From positions 1-64,000 of the forward strand of contig NZ_CANMSS010000001.1 of the NCBI RefSeq assembly GCF_947500695.1: 64,000 bases of DNA. The letters are read 5' to 3'. Under the pieces are notes generated by a model. The model was not told where the DNA came from. It saw nothing but the letters and a program-made list of their open reading frames with translations, and made no database searches. Of this stretch, positions 16,957 to 26,918 are shown piece by piece (the stretch's first letter is position 1; every line of letters starts with the position of its first letter). This DNA comes from an uncultured Pseudoteredinibacter sp. (GTDB lineage: Bacteria > Pseudomonadota > Gammaproteobacteria > Pseudomonadales > Cellvibrionaceae). The position numbers were made by a program, and so were the translations under genes.

Positions 16957-18189
16957 TTATTGCAGCCATCTATCAAACGGAATCAACTCTATTTGTTCTC
17001 CAGCATCGATAGGGCCTCTGTCGCGCTCTAGTTTTATATAGCAGTTACTTCGGCTCATTGAACTAAGCATCCCAGAGCTTTGATCGATTCCACAATTGAG
17101 TATGTATTCGCCATCTCGGTTTTGGGAGATAAACCCTCTTTGGAAATCGGTTCTACCTGATCGTTTTCTTATGTGATCTGGTGCTGGAACTTTAAGACTT
17201 AGTGTTTCTTGTGGATGCGCTCCAGATAGTTTCTGCAGGGCTGGTATCGCTAACTGGTGAAAAGTTACAGCAGCTGAAGTTGGGTTGCCTGGCAGGCCAA
17301 AGAAGGGTGTGCCAGATAGCTTGCCAAAGGCAAAGGGCTTTCCAGGCTTAATGGCCAGCTTCCAAAACTCGATTTTACCCATTTCATCAAGAATATCTTT
17401 AGTGTAGTCGGCCTCCCCAACAGAGACTCCTCCGCTTGAGACAATGGCATCGCAACTTTCTTTGCAGCGTTGAAAAGCTCTGCGTAAGGCCTCGGGCTCA
17501 TCAGGAATAATACCCAAATTCAGCACTTCCATATCGAGACGTTTGAGCATGGCGGCCACGACAAAGCGATTACTATCATAGATACATGCTGGGTCGAGGC
17601 TTTGTTGGGGAAGTCGTAGTTCGTCCCCGGTTGAGAAGAGACCCACTTTAAGCCTCCGTCTTACTGGTATTCGATATTTCCCGATCGAAGCAAGTAAGCC
17701 TAAATCACTTGGGGAGAGGCGCTTGCCAGCAGCTAATACCAACTGCCCCTTGCCTATATCATTTCCGGCTAAGCGAATATTATTACCTGCAGCACAATCA
17801 GTTTGAAGAACAATTGTATCGCGATCTATTAGGCAATTCTCCTGCATAATAACGGTGTTGCACCCCTTTGGTACGGGTGCTCCCGTCATAATTCGTATGC
17901 ATTGACCCTGCAGTGCTTCACCAGGGTAGGGTGAACCTGCGAAAGACTTTCCAACTACGCTTAGCTGGTTTCCGGCTTTACCGTCTTGACTATTAAAGGC
18001 ATAGCCATCCATTGCCGAATTGTCATAGCTAGGTACGTCAATAGCCGAGTGGATATCTTCGGCAAGTATGGCGTCTAAAGAGTCTTCTAAGTCGCGTTTT
18101 TCGATATCACCCACCGGTGAAATTTGTTTCAATAATTTTTCTAGCGCTATTTCTAAAGGGAGCAAGCCGGACCCTTCACAACAATTCAT
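16957..18189 (-). CDS. moeA: Molybdopterin molybdenumtransferase MoeA
   Basis: The 410-residue protein is MoeA, which inserts molybdate into adenylylated molybdopterin. It has the N-terminal DVPSYDNSAMDGYAF segment, the RIMTGAPVPKGCNTVIMQE motif, and the MoCF-binding domain with VSSGGVSVGEADYTKDIL and FFGLPGNPTSAAVTF. It lies 27 bp downstream of narL on the same strand and is probably co-transcribed, linking cofactor insertion to nitrate regulation. Confidence 0.95.
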   Translation of the reverse strand: MNCCEGSGLLPLEIALEKLLKQISPVGDIEKRDLEDSLDAILAEDIHSAIDVPSYDNSAMDGYAFNSQDGKAGNQLSVVGKSFAGSPYPGEALQGQCIRIMTGAPVPKGCNTVIMQENCLIDRDTIVLQTDCAAGNNIRLAGNDIGKGQLVLAAGKRLSPSDLGLLASIGKYRIPVRRRLKVGLFSTGDELRLPQQSLDPACIYDSNRFVVAAMLKRLDMEVLNLGIIPDEPEALRRAFQRCKESCDAIVSSGGVSVGEADYTKDILDEMGKIEFWKLAIKPGKPFAFGKLSGTPFFGLPGNPTSAAVTFHQLAIPALQKLSGAHPQETLSLKVPAPDHIRKRSGRTDFQRGFISQNRDGEYILNCGIDQSSGMLSSMSRSNCYIKLERDRGPIDAGEQIELIPFDRWLQ

Positions 18190-18216
18190 AATATGGCTCT
18201 CTCAAGTGAATGGGGA

Positions 18217-18855
18217 CTATTTTTGATTGACCATCCATACGGCCGCTTCGACGCGAGACTTCAGTTCAAGCTTCTTCAAAATGTGTTTTACATGAACCTT
18301 TACGGTCCCGTCAGTAATATCGAGTTCACGTCCAATGAGTTTATTGGATAGTCCTTTAGCGATAAGCTTTAATATCTCATGCTCCCTACTGGTGAGCTTG
18401 GCCAGTAGATTGGTCTTACTCTTATTGCCTCTGATCGCGCTGGCAAGTACCTGAGTTAGGCTTTCACTGATAGCCATTTTTCCGACAGCTGCTTCACGAA
18501 TCTTTTCCAATATCTCTTCAGGCGGCATATCCTTCAAAAGATAGCCGTCGGCTCCATAACTGATAGCGAGTACTACATCTTCATCACTGTCAGAAACTGT
18601 GAGCATAACAATACGCGAACTGACGCCAGCTTCGCGTAAAGCTCTGAGGGTCTCTAGCCCATCCATGCCCTGCATGTTGAGGTCTAAGATGATTAAGTCG
18701 GGTTCTTCATCAGTTGCTAATGCAATGGCCTCTTTACCGTTAGAGGCTTCGGCTATAACAGCTAGATCCTCTTCGAACTCCAGCAGTTGACGTAAGCCTT
18801 TACGCAACAGTGGATGATCATCGACTAGCATGATTGTGGATACTGACTCGGTCAT
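18217..18855 (-). CDS. narL: Nitrate/nitrite response regulator NarL
   Basis: The 212-residue protein has a receiver domain with acidic pocket VDDHP and phospho-acceptor Asp58 (LIILDLNMQGMDGLE), and a LuxR-type helix-turn-helix (about 145-210) with LTSREHEILKLIAKGLSNKLIGRELDITDGTVKVHVKHILKKL. It is close to E. coli NarL in length and sequence. A strong ribosome site (GGGGGAG) precedes ATG 18855. It forms an operon with moeA. The partner kinase narX lies 2 kb away, separated by a narK gene. Confidence 0.95.
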   Translation of the reverse strand: MTESVSTIMLVDDHPLLRKGLRQLLEFEEDLAVIAEASNGKEAIALATDEEPDLIILDLNMQGMDGLETLRALREAGVSSRIVMLTVSDSDEDVVLAISYGADGYLLKDMPPEEILEKIREAAVGKMAISESLTQVLASAIRGNKSKTNLLAKLTSREHEILKLIAKGLSNKLIGRELDITDGTVKVHVKHILKKLELKSRVEAAVWMVNQK

Positions 18856-18947
18856 TACTCCCCCTTACATCTTTCAATAATAGGCTTAGGCTGCTTGCCT
18901 ATGTTCGACACTTTATTATTGCTCTACAAGGGGCAGGGTAGCATGGT

Positions 18948-18961
18948 TTGACCTAAATCAT
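18948..18961. promoter_or_regulatory. FNR/Anr-like box between narL and narK
   Basis: TTGAC-CTAA-ATCAT deviates at two positions from the consensus. It lies 93 bp upstream of narL (minus strand) and 316 bp upstream of narK (plus strand). Confidence 0.45.
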
Positions 18962-19010
18962 GCTTTGGCTGTTTCTATTTTTCTGCCCGAATCGATTGAA
19001 TCAGCAAAAC

Positions 19011-19026
19011 TACCACCTTGTAGGTA
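19011..19026. promoter_or_regulatory. 7-2-7 NarL-type site 1 upstream of narK
   Basis: TACCACC-TT-GTAGGTA is an inverted heptamer pair with 2-bp spacing, located 251 bp before the narK start and 156 bp before narL. Confidence 0.65.
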
Positions 19027-19150
19027 GCCGCTGAGTATCGCAGTTTTAAATTAGTAATTTGTTGTATATAAAACTTTGTCTTTAAAGTTGCCATAAATAA
19101 GGGATTTGCGAATAGTGATGATTGATTTTCTCGGCTATAAAATGGTGACT

Positions 19151-19166
19151 TACTCCTATCGGGGTA
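19151..19166. promoter_or_regulatory. 7-2-7 NarL-type site 2 upstream of narK
   Basis: TACTCCT-AT-CGGGGTA: the left heptamer fits TACYYMT exactly. It lies 111 bp before the narK start. A further single heptamer, TACCTCC, is at 19198-19204. Apart from these sites I see nothing else definite in the 420-bp gap. Confidence 0.55.
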
Positions 19167-19276
19167 TTAAGTATTGGCTGACCTCGCGATAAGACCCTAC
19201 CTCCTATGTGTGCTTGAGCCTAATTGCCGCTCTGTCATAGTAAAAGCTCGAAACATTCCTTTCTAAGGGGGCGCAT

Positions 19277-20938
19277 ATGACTGTATCTCAGTCACAAGAA
19301 CGACCAGCTGGGGCCGATGGCAAGCCTAGCTCAGGTGCTGATATTCATCAGTGGGATCCTGAAGACTCAGCATTTTGGGAATCCAAAGGCAAGGGCATTG
19401 CGAATCGTAATTTATGGATCTCGATACCGAGCTTGTTAACTGGCTTCGCGGTTTGGTTGTATTGGGGAATTATTACCGTTCAAATGTTGAATTTGGGCTT
19501 CGACTTTGAGAAATCAGAGCTCTTTTCGTTGATGGCCATTGCTGGTTTAACTGGTGCTACTTTACGAATTCCTAGTAGTTTTTTTATTCGTTTAGTGGGC
19601 GGGCGAAACACGATATTTTTTACTACTGCGCTGTTAATGCTACCTGCTATTGGCGCCGGCCTAGCGCTGCAGGATAAAAATACGCCACTTTGGGTTTTCC
19701 AACTCCTTGCTTTGATGTCGGGATTTGGTGGCGGTAACTTTGCATCATCAATGTCGAATATTTCTTTCTTTTTCCCTAAGAAGCAGCAAGGTTTAGCGCT
19801 TGGCTTAAATGCTGGTCTAGGTAATTTTGGTGTTACCACCATGCAGATACTAATTCCATTGGTAATGACCTTTGGTTTATTTGGTGGTGATGCGATGATT
19901 CTTCAGAATACATCGGGTACCTTGATCGGTAAGATTCCTGCAGGTTCTGAGACATTTATTCACAATGCTGGGTTTGTCTGGTTGTTATTTTTAGTGCCGT
20001 TATTCTTCCTTGGTTGGTTTGGCATGAACAATCTACGCACTAAGGAAGTATCGCCTGACATACCCAGTGCGCCGGTAGGATTTGGAATAATAACGGGTAT
20101 GTTGGCAATTGGTTTCATTGCTGCCGCCACTGGTCTTTGGTTGATGCTGCCAGAATCTGCAAATGGTTCGGGCTGGGGAGTACCAAAAGAGATCGTATTA
20201 ATCCTGGTGATTACGGCGACAGTACTGTTGTTGAAATTATTGCCAGGGCAGATTCGTACTAATTTAAAAAAGCAGTATGAAATATTCGGTAATAAACACA
20301 CATGGGTTATGAGTGTTATCTACACCATGACTTTTGGATCGTTTATCGGTTTTGCCGCAGCATTTCCGTTGTCAATTAAGGTGATATTTGGTTATCAGCA
20401 CATTATGGTTGATGGCGTTATGACACATGATACGGTGAATGCGAACGGACCGAGTGCATTAATGTACGCTTGGATGGGAGCCTTTATTGGTGCTTTGATT
20501 CGTCCACTTGGAGGTTGGATTTCCGATAAAGTAGGTGGCGCTTTAGTAACACAGGTTTGCTCTGTAGTTATGGTGGGCAGTGCTTTAGGTGTAGCTTACT
20601 TTATGAAGGCAGCTTATAACTCGGCAACTCCCGAGCAGTTCTTTATGCCCTTCTTTGTATTGTTTCTATTGTTGTTTGCGGCCACTGGTATTGGTAATGG
20701 CTCCACCTTCCGCACTATCGCAATGGTATTCCCCAAAGCTCAGGCTGGCCCGGTATTGGGTTGGACTTCAGCGGTGGCGGCCTATGGTGCTTTTTATATC
20801 CCCAAAGTGCTGGGTGAGCAAATTAAAGCAACGACCCCAGAGTACGCTCTTTATGGTTTTGCAGCTTTCTACGCAGTATGTATTGTAGTCAATTGGTGGT
20901 TTTACCTGCGTAAAAGTGGTGAATTTTATAATCCTTAA
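19277..20938 (+). CDS. narK: NarK-type nitrate/nitrite antiporter
   Basis: The 553-residue major facilitator has a ~45-residue cytoplasmic N-terminus, about 12 membrane helices and the two nitrate signatures, SGFGGGNFASSMSNISFFFPKKQQGLALGLNAGLGNFG in the first half and GIGNGSTFRTIAMVFP in the second. Its length and long central region resemble NarK2/NarU-type antiporters that exchange nitrate for nitrite during respiration. It sits between narL and narX and ends in a clear terminator. The upstream region has two NarL palindromes. Confidence 0.92.
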   Translation: MTVSQSQERPAGADGKPSSGADIHQWDPEDSAFWESKGKGIANRNLWISIPSLLTGFAVWLYWGIITVQMLNLGFDFEKSELFSLMAIAGLTGATLRIPSSFFIRLVGGRNTIFFTTALLMLPAIGAGLALQDKNTPLWVFQLLALMSGFGGGNFASSMSNISFFFPKKQQGLALGLNAGLGNFGVTTMQILIPLVMTFGLFGGDAMILQNTSGTLIGKIPAGSETFIHNAGFVWLLFLVPLFFLGWFGMNNLRTKEVSPDIPSAPVGFGIITGMLAIGFIAAATGLWLMLPESANGSGWGVPKEIVLILVITATVLLLKLLPGQIRTNLKKQYEIFGNKHTWVMSVIYTMTFGSFIGFAAAFPLSIKVIFGYQHIMVDGVMTHDTVNANGPSALMYAWMGAFIGALIRPLGGWISDKVGGALVTQVCSVVMVGSALGVAYFMKAAYNSATPEQFFMPFFVLFLLLFAATGIGNGSTFRTIAMVFPKAQAGPVLGWTSAVAAYGAFYIPKVLGEQIKATTPEYALYGFAAFYAVCIVVNWWFYLRKSGEFYNP

Positions 20939-20993
20939 CCTCGACGGCTCGGCTGTGCCTTAACAGCCACTTTTACTCATAGCTCGACCTTGC

Positions 20994-21018
20994 GCCCAGT
21001 CTCCCACTGGGCTTTTTT
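20994..21018 (+). terminator. Intrinsic terminator after narK
   Basis: GCCCAGT (20994-21000) pairs with ACTGGGC (21006-21012) around a 5-nt loop, followed by six T residues. Confidence 0.9.
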
Positions 21019-21026
21019 ATAGTCAT

Positions 21027-22886
21027 TTACAATTCGTAGTTAAATCGCTCTTTTTCTTGTTCTTTTAAGTACTCGGGGAGGAATTTAAATAACACTACGG
21101 TGCCCCCGTCAGGATCGGCTGATATCTCAATATTTCCACCGAGATGGCGTCCTCGTTCATTCATGATAGCCAACCCATAGTGATTAAGCTTTTCTGGCGA
21201 TTGCTGAATACCAATGCCATTATCTTTGATGCTGAGCTCAATACTTTGATCGCTAGCTTGGCACAACCTAATAACGACCATAGAGCCTTTGGAGTGATGG
21301 ATAGAGTTTTGGCTGGCCTCTCGCATGATTTGTAACAGGTGTATTTCCTCTGTTGAACTTAGTGGTAGATCACTTAACTGATAGTCCAATATGATTTCCA
21401 TATCAGATCGCTCAAGCAATTGCTCAACGGTGTTGGAAATCGCGCCGTATAAACCATCGGCATCAATTTTAAGACGAAACGTGGTGAGTAGCTCCCGTAA
21501 TTGCCGGTAGGCTGAAGAAAGTCCCTCGCGGAGCTCATCAATTACTGGTGGTTGTAATTCGAACCTTTCCATGTCATGCATGCGCTTAAGTCGGCTCACC
21601 TGAATTTGTAAGTAAGACAGAGCTTGAGCCAGAGAGTCATGTAGCTCTCTAGCAATTACGGTTCGCTCATTTAGCATAGCTAGCCTACGTTCTTGCTGGC
21701 TTTGTTCTGATAAAGATAGGGCAATAGCCAGCTGATCCGCTGTGGTTCGTAATAACTTTTCCTGCCAAGGCTCCAGCAAGTGGTTGGGTAATCTCTTTAA
21801 GTTAATTGTGCCGTAATCACTGTCATTGCGATTAATCGGAAAGTGTTCTACAAAATTACTGGGGTTTAGTCGCACAAACGGCGCACTGCCTTTGCAGCTC
21901 GCGCAGTCTCCTTCACCACATTGGCTGACGGCTTGAGAATTTGGTGAGATATGCAAATACGGGTGTTCGCCATGGGGAGTGAATAGGCACAGCTCTAGTG
22001 GCTCCACTTTCAATACTCGAGACAGTTCGTTCAGTATTTCCTGGTAGTCGAGTTTATGTTGTTGCATATCGATAATTTTTTGTGCAGTTGCAAATAGAAA
22101 CTCTAAGGTAATATTATTTCGATGCAATTCCTCTGTTCGCTCTTCGACTCTTTGTTCCAGCTTAGAATAAGATTCTTCAATAGAATCACTCATTTGATTG
22201 AAGACAGCGCCCATCATGCCTAATTCATCCTTCTCATTGATTTGGGCTCGTTGGCTAAAATCACCTTTACCAAAGCGATCTACGGTTTGCATGAGTTCAC
22301 TCAAAGGCTGTTCAACTCGATTTTTCAACAGATAGTAAATCAAGGCGCCAACACAGATAGTTGCTAATAGTGCGAGCAATTGGAACGACCTCAATTGTTT
22401 AATTTTACGTTCCGCTTCAATTTGGAATAAATTAACGACTTCGTCTGTCAGCTCTACTTGTTTGTCTAAGAGATCAAGATAATCGTTTTTCTGTACGCGG
22501 GATTCGTTGATAGCAGTTAATAAAATAGGTTTTAGGGTTTGATCCCAGTGTTTAAATGCAAGTTCGAATTGATGCTTGAGGCGATTGTTGCTATTGCTGG
22601 TTTGGCTATGTTGATTTGAAAATAGGCTATGGTTCCAAGTTTGATCTAATTCTACTATATATCGATTCGCGAGTTCTGTTTCGCCACTTTTCAGTGCAAG
22701 ACCAACCTGATAGGTCTTCATCCTCATAGAGCCGGAAACATTGATCGCTTGCGCATCTTTGTCCGACAGCTCTGTGATCCAAAAAGAAACAAAAATCGTC
22801 ATTAAAGTAACGATAATAATCGATATTAAGGAGAGGGTAATGTAACCCATGACCGAGTTGGTATATTGCTGTTTGATAATATCCAT
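21027..22886 (-). CDS. narX: Nitrate/nitrite sensor histidine kinase NarX
   Basis: The 619-residue sensor has an N-terminal membrane helix, a periplasmic domain starting with a NarX-type P-box (DAQAINVSGSMRMKTYQ, about 44-60), a second helix near 165-185 and a HAMP domain (RVEQPLSELMQTVDRFGKGDF). A central module with a cysteine cluster (CGEGDCASCKG) follows, then the HisKA_3 dimerisation helix with phospho-His near residue 417 (ARELHDSLAQALSYLQIQ) and a HATPase domain (NGIGI). It would phosphorylate NarL when nitrate is bound. It ends just after the narK terminator, transcribed convergently, and is divergent from narG. Confidence 0.93.
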   Translation of the reverse strand: MDIIKQQYTNSVMGYITLSLISIIIVTLMTIFVSFWITELSDKDAQAINVSGSMRMKTYQVGLALKSGETELANRYIVELDQTWNHSLFSNQHSQTSNSNNRLKHQFELAFKHWDQTLKPILLTAINESRVQKNDYLDLLDKQVELTDEVVNLFQIEAERKIKQLRSFQLLALLATICVGALIYYLLKNRVEQPLSELMQTVDRFGKGDFSQRAQINEKDELGMMGAVFNQMSDSIEESYSKLEQRVEERTEELHRNNITLEFLFATAQKIIDMQQHKLDYQEILNELSRVLKVEPLELCLFTPHGEHPYLHISPNSQAVSQCGEGDCASCKGSAPFVRLNPSNFVEHFPINRNDSDYGTINLKRLPNHLLEPWQEKLLRTTADQLAIALSLSEQSQQERRLAMLNERTVIARELHDSLAQALSYLQIQVSRLKRMHDMERFELQPPVIDELREGLSSAYRQLRELLTTFRLKIDADGLYGAISNTVEQLLERSDMEIILDYQLSDLPLSSTEEIHLLQIMREASQNSIHHSKGSMVVIRLCQASDQSIELSIKDNGIGIQQSPEKLNHYGLAIMNERGRHLGGNIEISADPDGGTVVLFKFLPEYLKEQEKERFNYEL

Positions 22887-23024
22887 AATGCTTCTCTAGC
22901 CCACCTAGGGCTTATCAGGTCGGGTCTACCTATCAATACTCAGGGTGTAAAAATAGAAACTTCATTTCTGAGTATCTTTGAAAAATTAGCTTTTATTTTC
23001 AGTAACTTACGGTGTTTGTGTAAA

Positions 23025-23040
23025 TACCTCCTTGGAGGTA
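23025..23040. promoter_or_regulatory. Perfect 7-2-7 NarL site upstream of narG
   Basis: TACCTCC-TT-GGAGGTA is a perfect 16-bp palindrome centred near -93 relative to the predicted narG start site, in the gap shared with divergent narX. Confidence 0.75.
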
Positions 23041-23077
23041 GTTGAGCCCTTTGTGGAGTTTTTACGACAGGGCTGTA

Positions 23078-23118
23078 TTGATCCATATCAACTGCTTTTA
23101 TTGCCTGCTTACTATAGT
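23078..23118 (+). promoter_or_regulatory. Class II FNR/Anr-dependent narG promoter
   Basis: TTGATCCATATCAA (23078-23091) is a perfect FNR/Anr palindrome. A -10 element TATAGT lies at 23113-23118, so transcription would start near 23125 and the box is centred at about -41, the classic activating position. Confidence 0.8.
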
Positions 23119-23171
23119 CGAATCACCCGTGAATAGCTGCTGGAAATTCCAGTAAGTGGTGAGGAATATAC

Positions 23172-26100
23172 ATGAGCCATTTCTTAGATAAACTGCGTTT
23201 TTTTAAAAGCAAACAAGAGCCCTTTGCCGAGGGGCACGGTATCACCACTGATCAGGATAGAGCCTGGGAAGATGGTTATCGCCGCCGATGGCAGCACGAC
23301 AAGATCGTACGGTCTACCCATGGGGTGAACTGTACTGGGTCTTGTAGCTGGAAAATCTATGTTAAAGATGGTCTGGTTACTTGGGAGACTCAGCAAACCG
23401 ACTACCCCCGTACTCGACCTGATTTACCTAATCATGAGCCCCGTGGCTGCCCTCGAGGTGCCAGTTATTCTTGGTACATCTACAGTGCGAATAGATTGAA
23501 GTACCCTAAGGTGCGCAAGTCACTATTGAAACTATGGCGTGCCGCAAAGCAACAACACAGTGACCCTGTTTTGGCCTGGGCTTCAATAGTAAGTGATCCA
23601 GAAAAAGCCAAAGCCTATAAGTCTAAACGCGGCCTTGGTGGCATGGTGCGTTCTGATTGGAATGAAGTAAATGAGATTATCGCCGCTTCTAATATTTACA
23701 CGGCGAAAAACTACGGTCCAGACCGTATAACCGGTTTCTCACCGATTCCTGCCATGTCTATGGTCTCTTATGCGGCAGGTGCCCGTTATCTGTCGCTCAT
23801 TGGCGGAAACTGTTTGAGCTTTTACGATTGGTATTGTGATCTACCACCGGCGTCTCCGCAGATTTGGGGTGAGCAGACCGATGTGCCTGAATCTGCAGAT
23901 TGGTATAACTCTGGATACATTATTGCCTGGGGCTCAAATGTTCCGCAAACTCGTACGCCTGATGCGCATTTCTTTACTGAAGTACGTTATAAGGGCACTA
24001 AGACTGTTTCCGTTACTCCGGACTTTTCTGAAGTCGCCAAGCTCACAGATGAGTGGTTACCCGCTAAACAAGGTACTGATGCGGCCTTAGCTATGGCAAT
24101 GGGCCATGTGATTCTGAAAAAGTTTCACCTTGAAAATCCCAGTGAATATTTCCAGGAATATGTAAAACAAAAAACCGACTTCCCTTATCTTGTTTGCTTG
24201 GACGAAAGTGAACATGGTTTGCAGCAGGGGCGTTTTTTGAGGGCGTCTGATTTAGCAGACAATCTTGGCCAAGAAAACAACCCTGAGTGGAAGACTATTG
24301 CGCTTGATCATAAAGGTGAGCTGGTTTCACCAACCGGTTCCATTGGCTACCGTTGGGGTGAAAAGGGCAAATGGAATATCCAGCAAAAAGATGGTTCTAG
24401 TGGCGATGACGTCGATCTAAGTTTATCGCTCAAAGAGCAACATGATGATCTGGTCGATGTGGTTTTCCCTTATTTTGGAGGGCAAAAGCATGATTACGAC
24501 TACTTCCAGCACACTGATCATACTGAGCTACAAGCACGTAAAGTGCCAGCCAAACGTATTCAATTGGCCAATGGTAAGTCCATTTTGGTGGCTACAGTCT
24601 TCGATCTAACCCTGGCTAACTACGGTGTGGATAATGGCTATCAATGTGAAAACTGCGCCAGTAGTTTTGATGAAGATAAGCCTTATACCCCTGCATGGCA
24701 GGAAAAAATTACCGGCTTACCCAAAGAGCAAGTCATCAAGATTGCGACTGAGTTTGCTGACAATGCCCATAAAACCCATGGCCGCAGCATGATAATTATT
24801 GGTGCTGCGATGAACCACTGGTACAACATGGATATGAACTACCGCGGCGTTATTAATATGCTGATGATGTGTGGTTGTATTGGGCAATCTGGTGGTGGCT
24901 GGGCTCACTATGTAGGACAGGAAAAACTAAGGCCGCAAACCGGTTGGTTGCCGCTCGCCTTTGGCTTGGATTGGCAGCGTCCACCACGTCAAATGAACGG
25001 AACAAGCTTCTTCTACAACCATGCGGATCAATGGCGTTACGAAAAGCTGCGCATGGAGGAAGTGGTTTCCCCGCTCGCAAATAAGGAGAAGTGGAGCGGC
25101 TCAATCATTGACTACAATACGCGTGCAGAGCGCATGGGTTGGTTACCTTCGGCGCCGCAGTTGGGTATGAACCCACTTGATTTGGTTAAGCAGGCCAACG
25201 AAGCCGGAGTGGACCCAAAAGATTATGCCGTTCAGCAGCTAAAGAGTGGCGATTTAAAGTTTGCCTGTGAAGATCCTGATAATCCACAGAACTTCCCACG
25301 CAATCTATTTATCTGGCGCTCCAATTTACTAGGCTCTTCAGGTAAAGGGCATGAATATATGCTACGCCACCTCTTGGGGACCAAGAATGGCTTGCAGGGC
25401 AAAGATCTAGGTGAAAGCGACGAGGCTAAGCCAGAGGATGTCGTATGGAATGATGAAGCGCCGGAAGGAAAAATTGACTTAGTTGTCACTTTAGATTTTC
25501 GCATGTCATCAACCTGTATGTATTCAGATATCGTTTTACCGACCGCAACTTGGTATGAGAAAGACGATATGAATACCTCGGATATGCACCCATTTATTCA
25601 TCCTTTATCAAAAGCCATTGATCCTGTATGGGAGTCACGCTCTGATTGGGAGATCTTTAAAGGTATTGCCAAACGTTTCTCTGAGCTGACCGAAAATCAT
25701 CTGGGTGTCGAGAAAGATCTGGTAACCGTACCACTCTTGCATGATAGCCCAGGAGAATTAGCCCAGCCCGATGGGGTGAAAGCTTGGTGGAAGGGTGAAT
25801 GCGATTTAATTCCTGGAAAAACAGCACCCAATATGGTGGTGGTTGAGCGTGATTACCCCAATACCTATAAACGTTTTACATCACTTGGCCCCTTGTTGGA
25901 AAAATTAGGTAATGGCGGTAAGGGCATTTCCTGGAATACCGAAGAAGAGGTTAAATTCCTTGGCGATTTGAACTACCGACATACAGAAGAAGGTATTCAT
26001 CAAGGTCGCCCTAAGATAGAAAGTGCCATCGATGCTGCAGAAGTGATCCTTTCTTTGGCTCCTGAGACCAATGGTCATGTTGCTGTTAAAGCTTGGGAAG

Positions 26101-26918
26101 CACTAGGTGAATTCACGGGGCTTGATCACACTCATTTAGCGAAGCCAAAGGAAGACGAGAAAATTCGATTCCGTGATATTCAGGCGCAGCCACGCAAGAT
26201 CATCAGTTCGCCAACATGGTCCGGCTTAGAAGATGAACACGTTTCTTATAATGCTGGCTACACCAATGTTCATGAGCAAATTCCATGGCGTACTGTGACT
26301 GGGCGCCAACAATTCTATCAGGATCATGAATGGATGCGTGACTTTGGTGAAACCCAGTGTCTTTACAAACCGCCTGTGAATTTGAAGACCATCGAGCCTA
26401 TCAAAGGCAAAAAGCCTAATGGCCACAAAGAAATAGTGTTGAACTGGATTACGCCACATCAGAAGTGGGGTATCCACTCCACTTATTCAGATAATCTGTT
26501 AATGCTGACCTTATCACGCGGCGGCCCCATCATTTGGATATCCGAAGGGGACGCTAAAGAGGCAGGTATTGAAGATAATGACTGGATTGAAGCTTTTAAT
26601 GTTAATGGCGCAATTTCGGCTCGAGCGGTGGTCTCCCAGCGCGTACCAAGTGGTATGAGCATGATGTACCACGCGCAAGAGCGCATTGTGAATATACCAG
26701 GAGCAGAAACCACTCAGACTCGTGGTGGTATGCATAACTCGGTAACTCGCGCCATTATGAAACCTACACATATGATTGGTGGATATGCGCAACAAGCGTA
26801 TGGCTTCAACTACTACGGCACCGTAGGTTGTAACCGAGATGAGTTTGTTGTTGTTAGAAAGATGAATAAAATTGATTGGCTAGATGAGGAACAGACCCAG
26901 GTGGAGGTGCAGAAATGA
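23172..26918 (+). CDS. narG: Respiratory nitrate reductase alpha subunit NarG
   Basis: The 1248-residue catalytic subunit binds Mo-bisMGD and the FS0 [4Fe-4S] cluster. The FS0 ligands are visible as His50, Cys54, Cys58 and the later PRGCPRG cysteine, and the molybdenum region contains SNVPQTRTPDAHFFTE. The N-terminus is very close to E. coli NarG and length is normal. It reduces nitrate to nitrite on the cytoplasmic side of the membrane using quinol electrons delivered by NarI and NarH. It starts the narGHJI operon and overlaps narH by four bases. Confidence 0.98.
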   Translation: MSHFLDKLRFFKSKQEPFAEGHGITTDQDRAWEDGYRRRWQHDKIVRSTHGVNCTGSCSWKIYVKDGLVTWETQQTDYPRTRPDLPNHEPRGCPRGASYSWYIYSANRLKYPKVRKSLLKLWRAAKQQHSDPVLAWASIVSDPEKAKAYKSKRGLGGMVRSDWNEVNEIIAASNIYTAKNYGPDRITGFSPIPAMSMVSYAAGARYLSLIGGNCLSFYDWYCDLPPASPQIWGEQTDVPESADWYNSGYIIAWGSNVPQTRTPDAHFFTEVRYKGTKTVSVTPDFSEVAKLTDEWLPAKQGTDAALAMAMGHVILKKFHLENPSEYFQEYVKQKTDFPYLVCLDESEHGLQQGRFLRASDLADNLGQENNPEWKTIALDHKGELVSPTGSIGYRWGEKGKWNIQQKDGSSGDDVDLSLSLKEQHDDLVDVVFPYFGGQKHDYDYFQHTDHTELQARKVPAKRIQLANGKSILVATVFDLTLANYGVDNGYQCENCASSFDEDKPYTPAWQEKITGLPKEQVIKIATEFADNAHKTHGRSMIIIGAAMNHWYNMDMNYRGVINMLMMCGCIGQSGGGWAHYVGQEKLRPQTGWLPLAFGLDWQRPPRQMNGTSFFYNHADQWRYEKLRMEEVVSPLANKEKWSGSIIDYNTRAERMGWLPSAPQLGMNPLDLVKQANEAGVDPKDYAVQQLKSGDLKFACEDPDNPQNFPRNLFIWRSNLLGSSGKGHEYMLRHLLGTKNGLQGKDLGESDEAKPEDVVWNDEAPEGKIDLVVTLDFRMSSTCMYSDIVLPTATWYEKDDMNTSDMHPFIHPLSKAIDPVWESRSDWEIFKGIAKRFSELTENHLGVEKDLVTVPLLHDSPGELAQPDGVKAWWKGECDLIPGKTAPNMVVVERDYPNTYKRFTSLGPLLEKLGNGGKGISWNTEEEVKFLGDLNYRHTEEGIHQGRPKIESAIDAAEVILSLAPETNGHVAVKAWEALGEFTGLDHTHLAKPKEDEKIRFRDIQAQPRKIISSPTWSGLEDEHVSYNAGYTNVHEQIPWRTVTGRQQFYQDHEWMRDFGETQCLYKPPVNLKTIEPIKGKKPNGHKEIVLNWITPHQKWGIHSTYSDNLLMLTLSRGGPIIWISEGDAKEAGIEDNDWIEAFNVNGAISARAVVSQRVPSGMSMMYHAQERIVNIPGAETTQTRGGMHNSVTRAIMKPTHMIGGYAQQAYGFNYYGTVGCNRDEFVVVRKMNKIDWLDEEQTQVEVQK

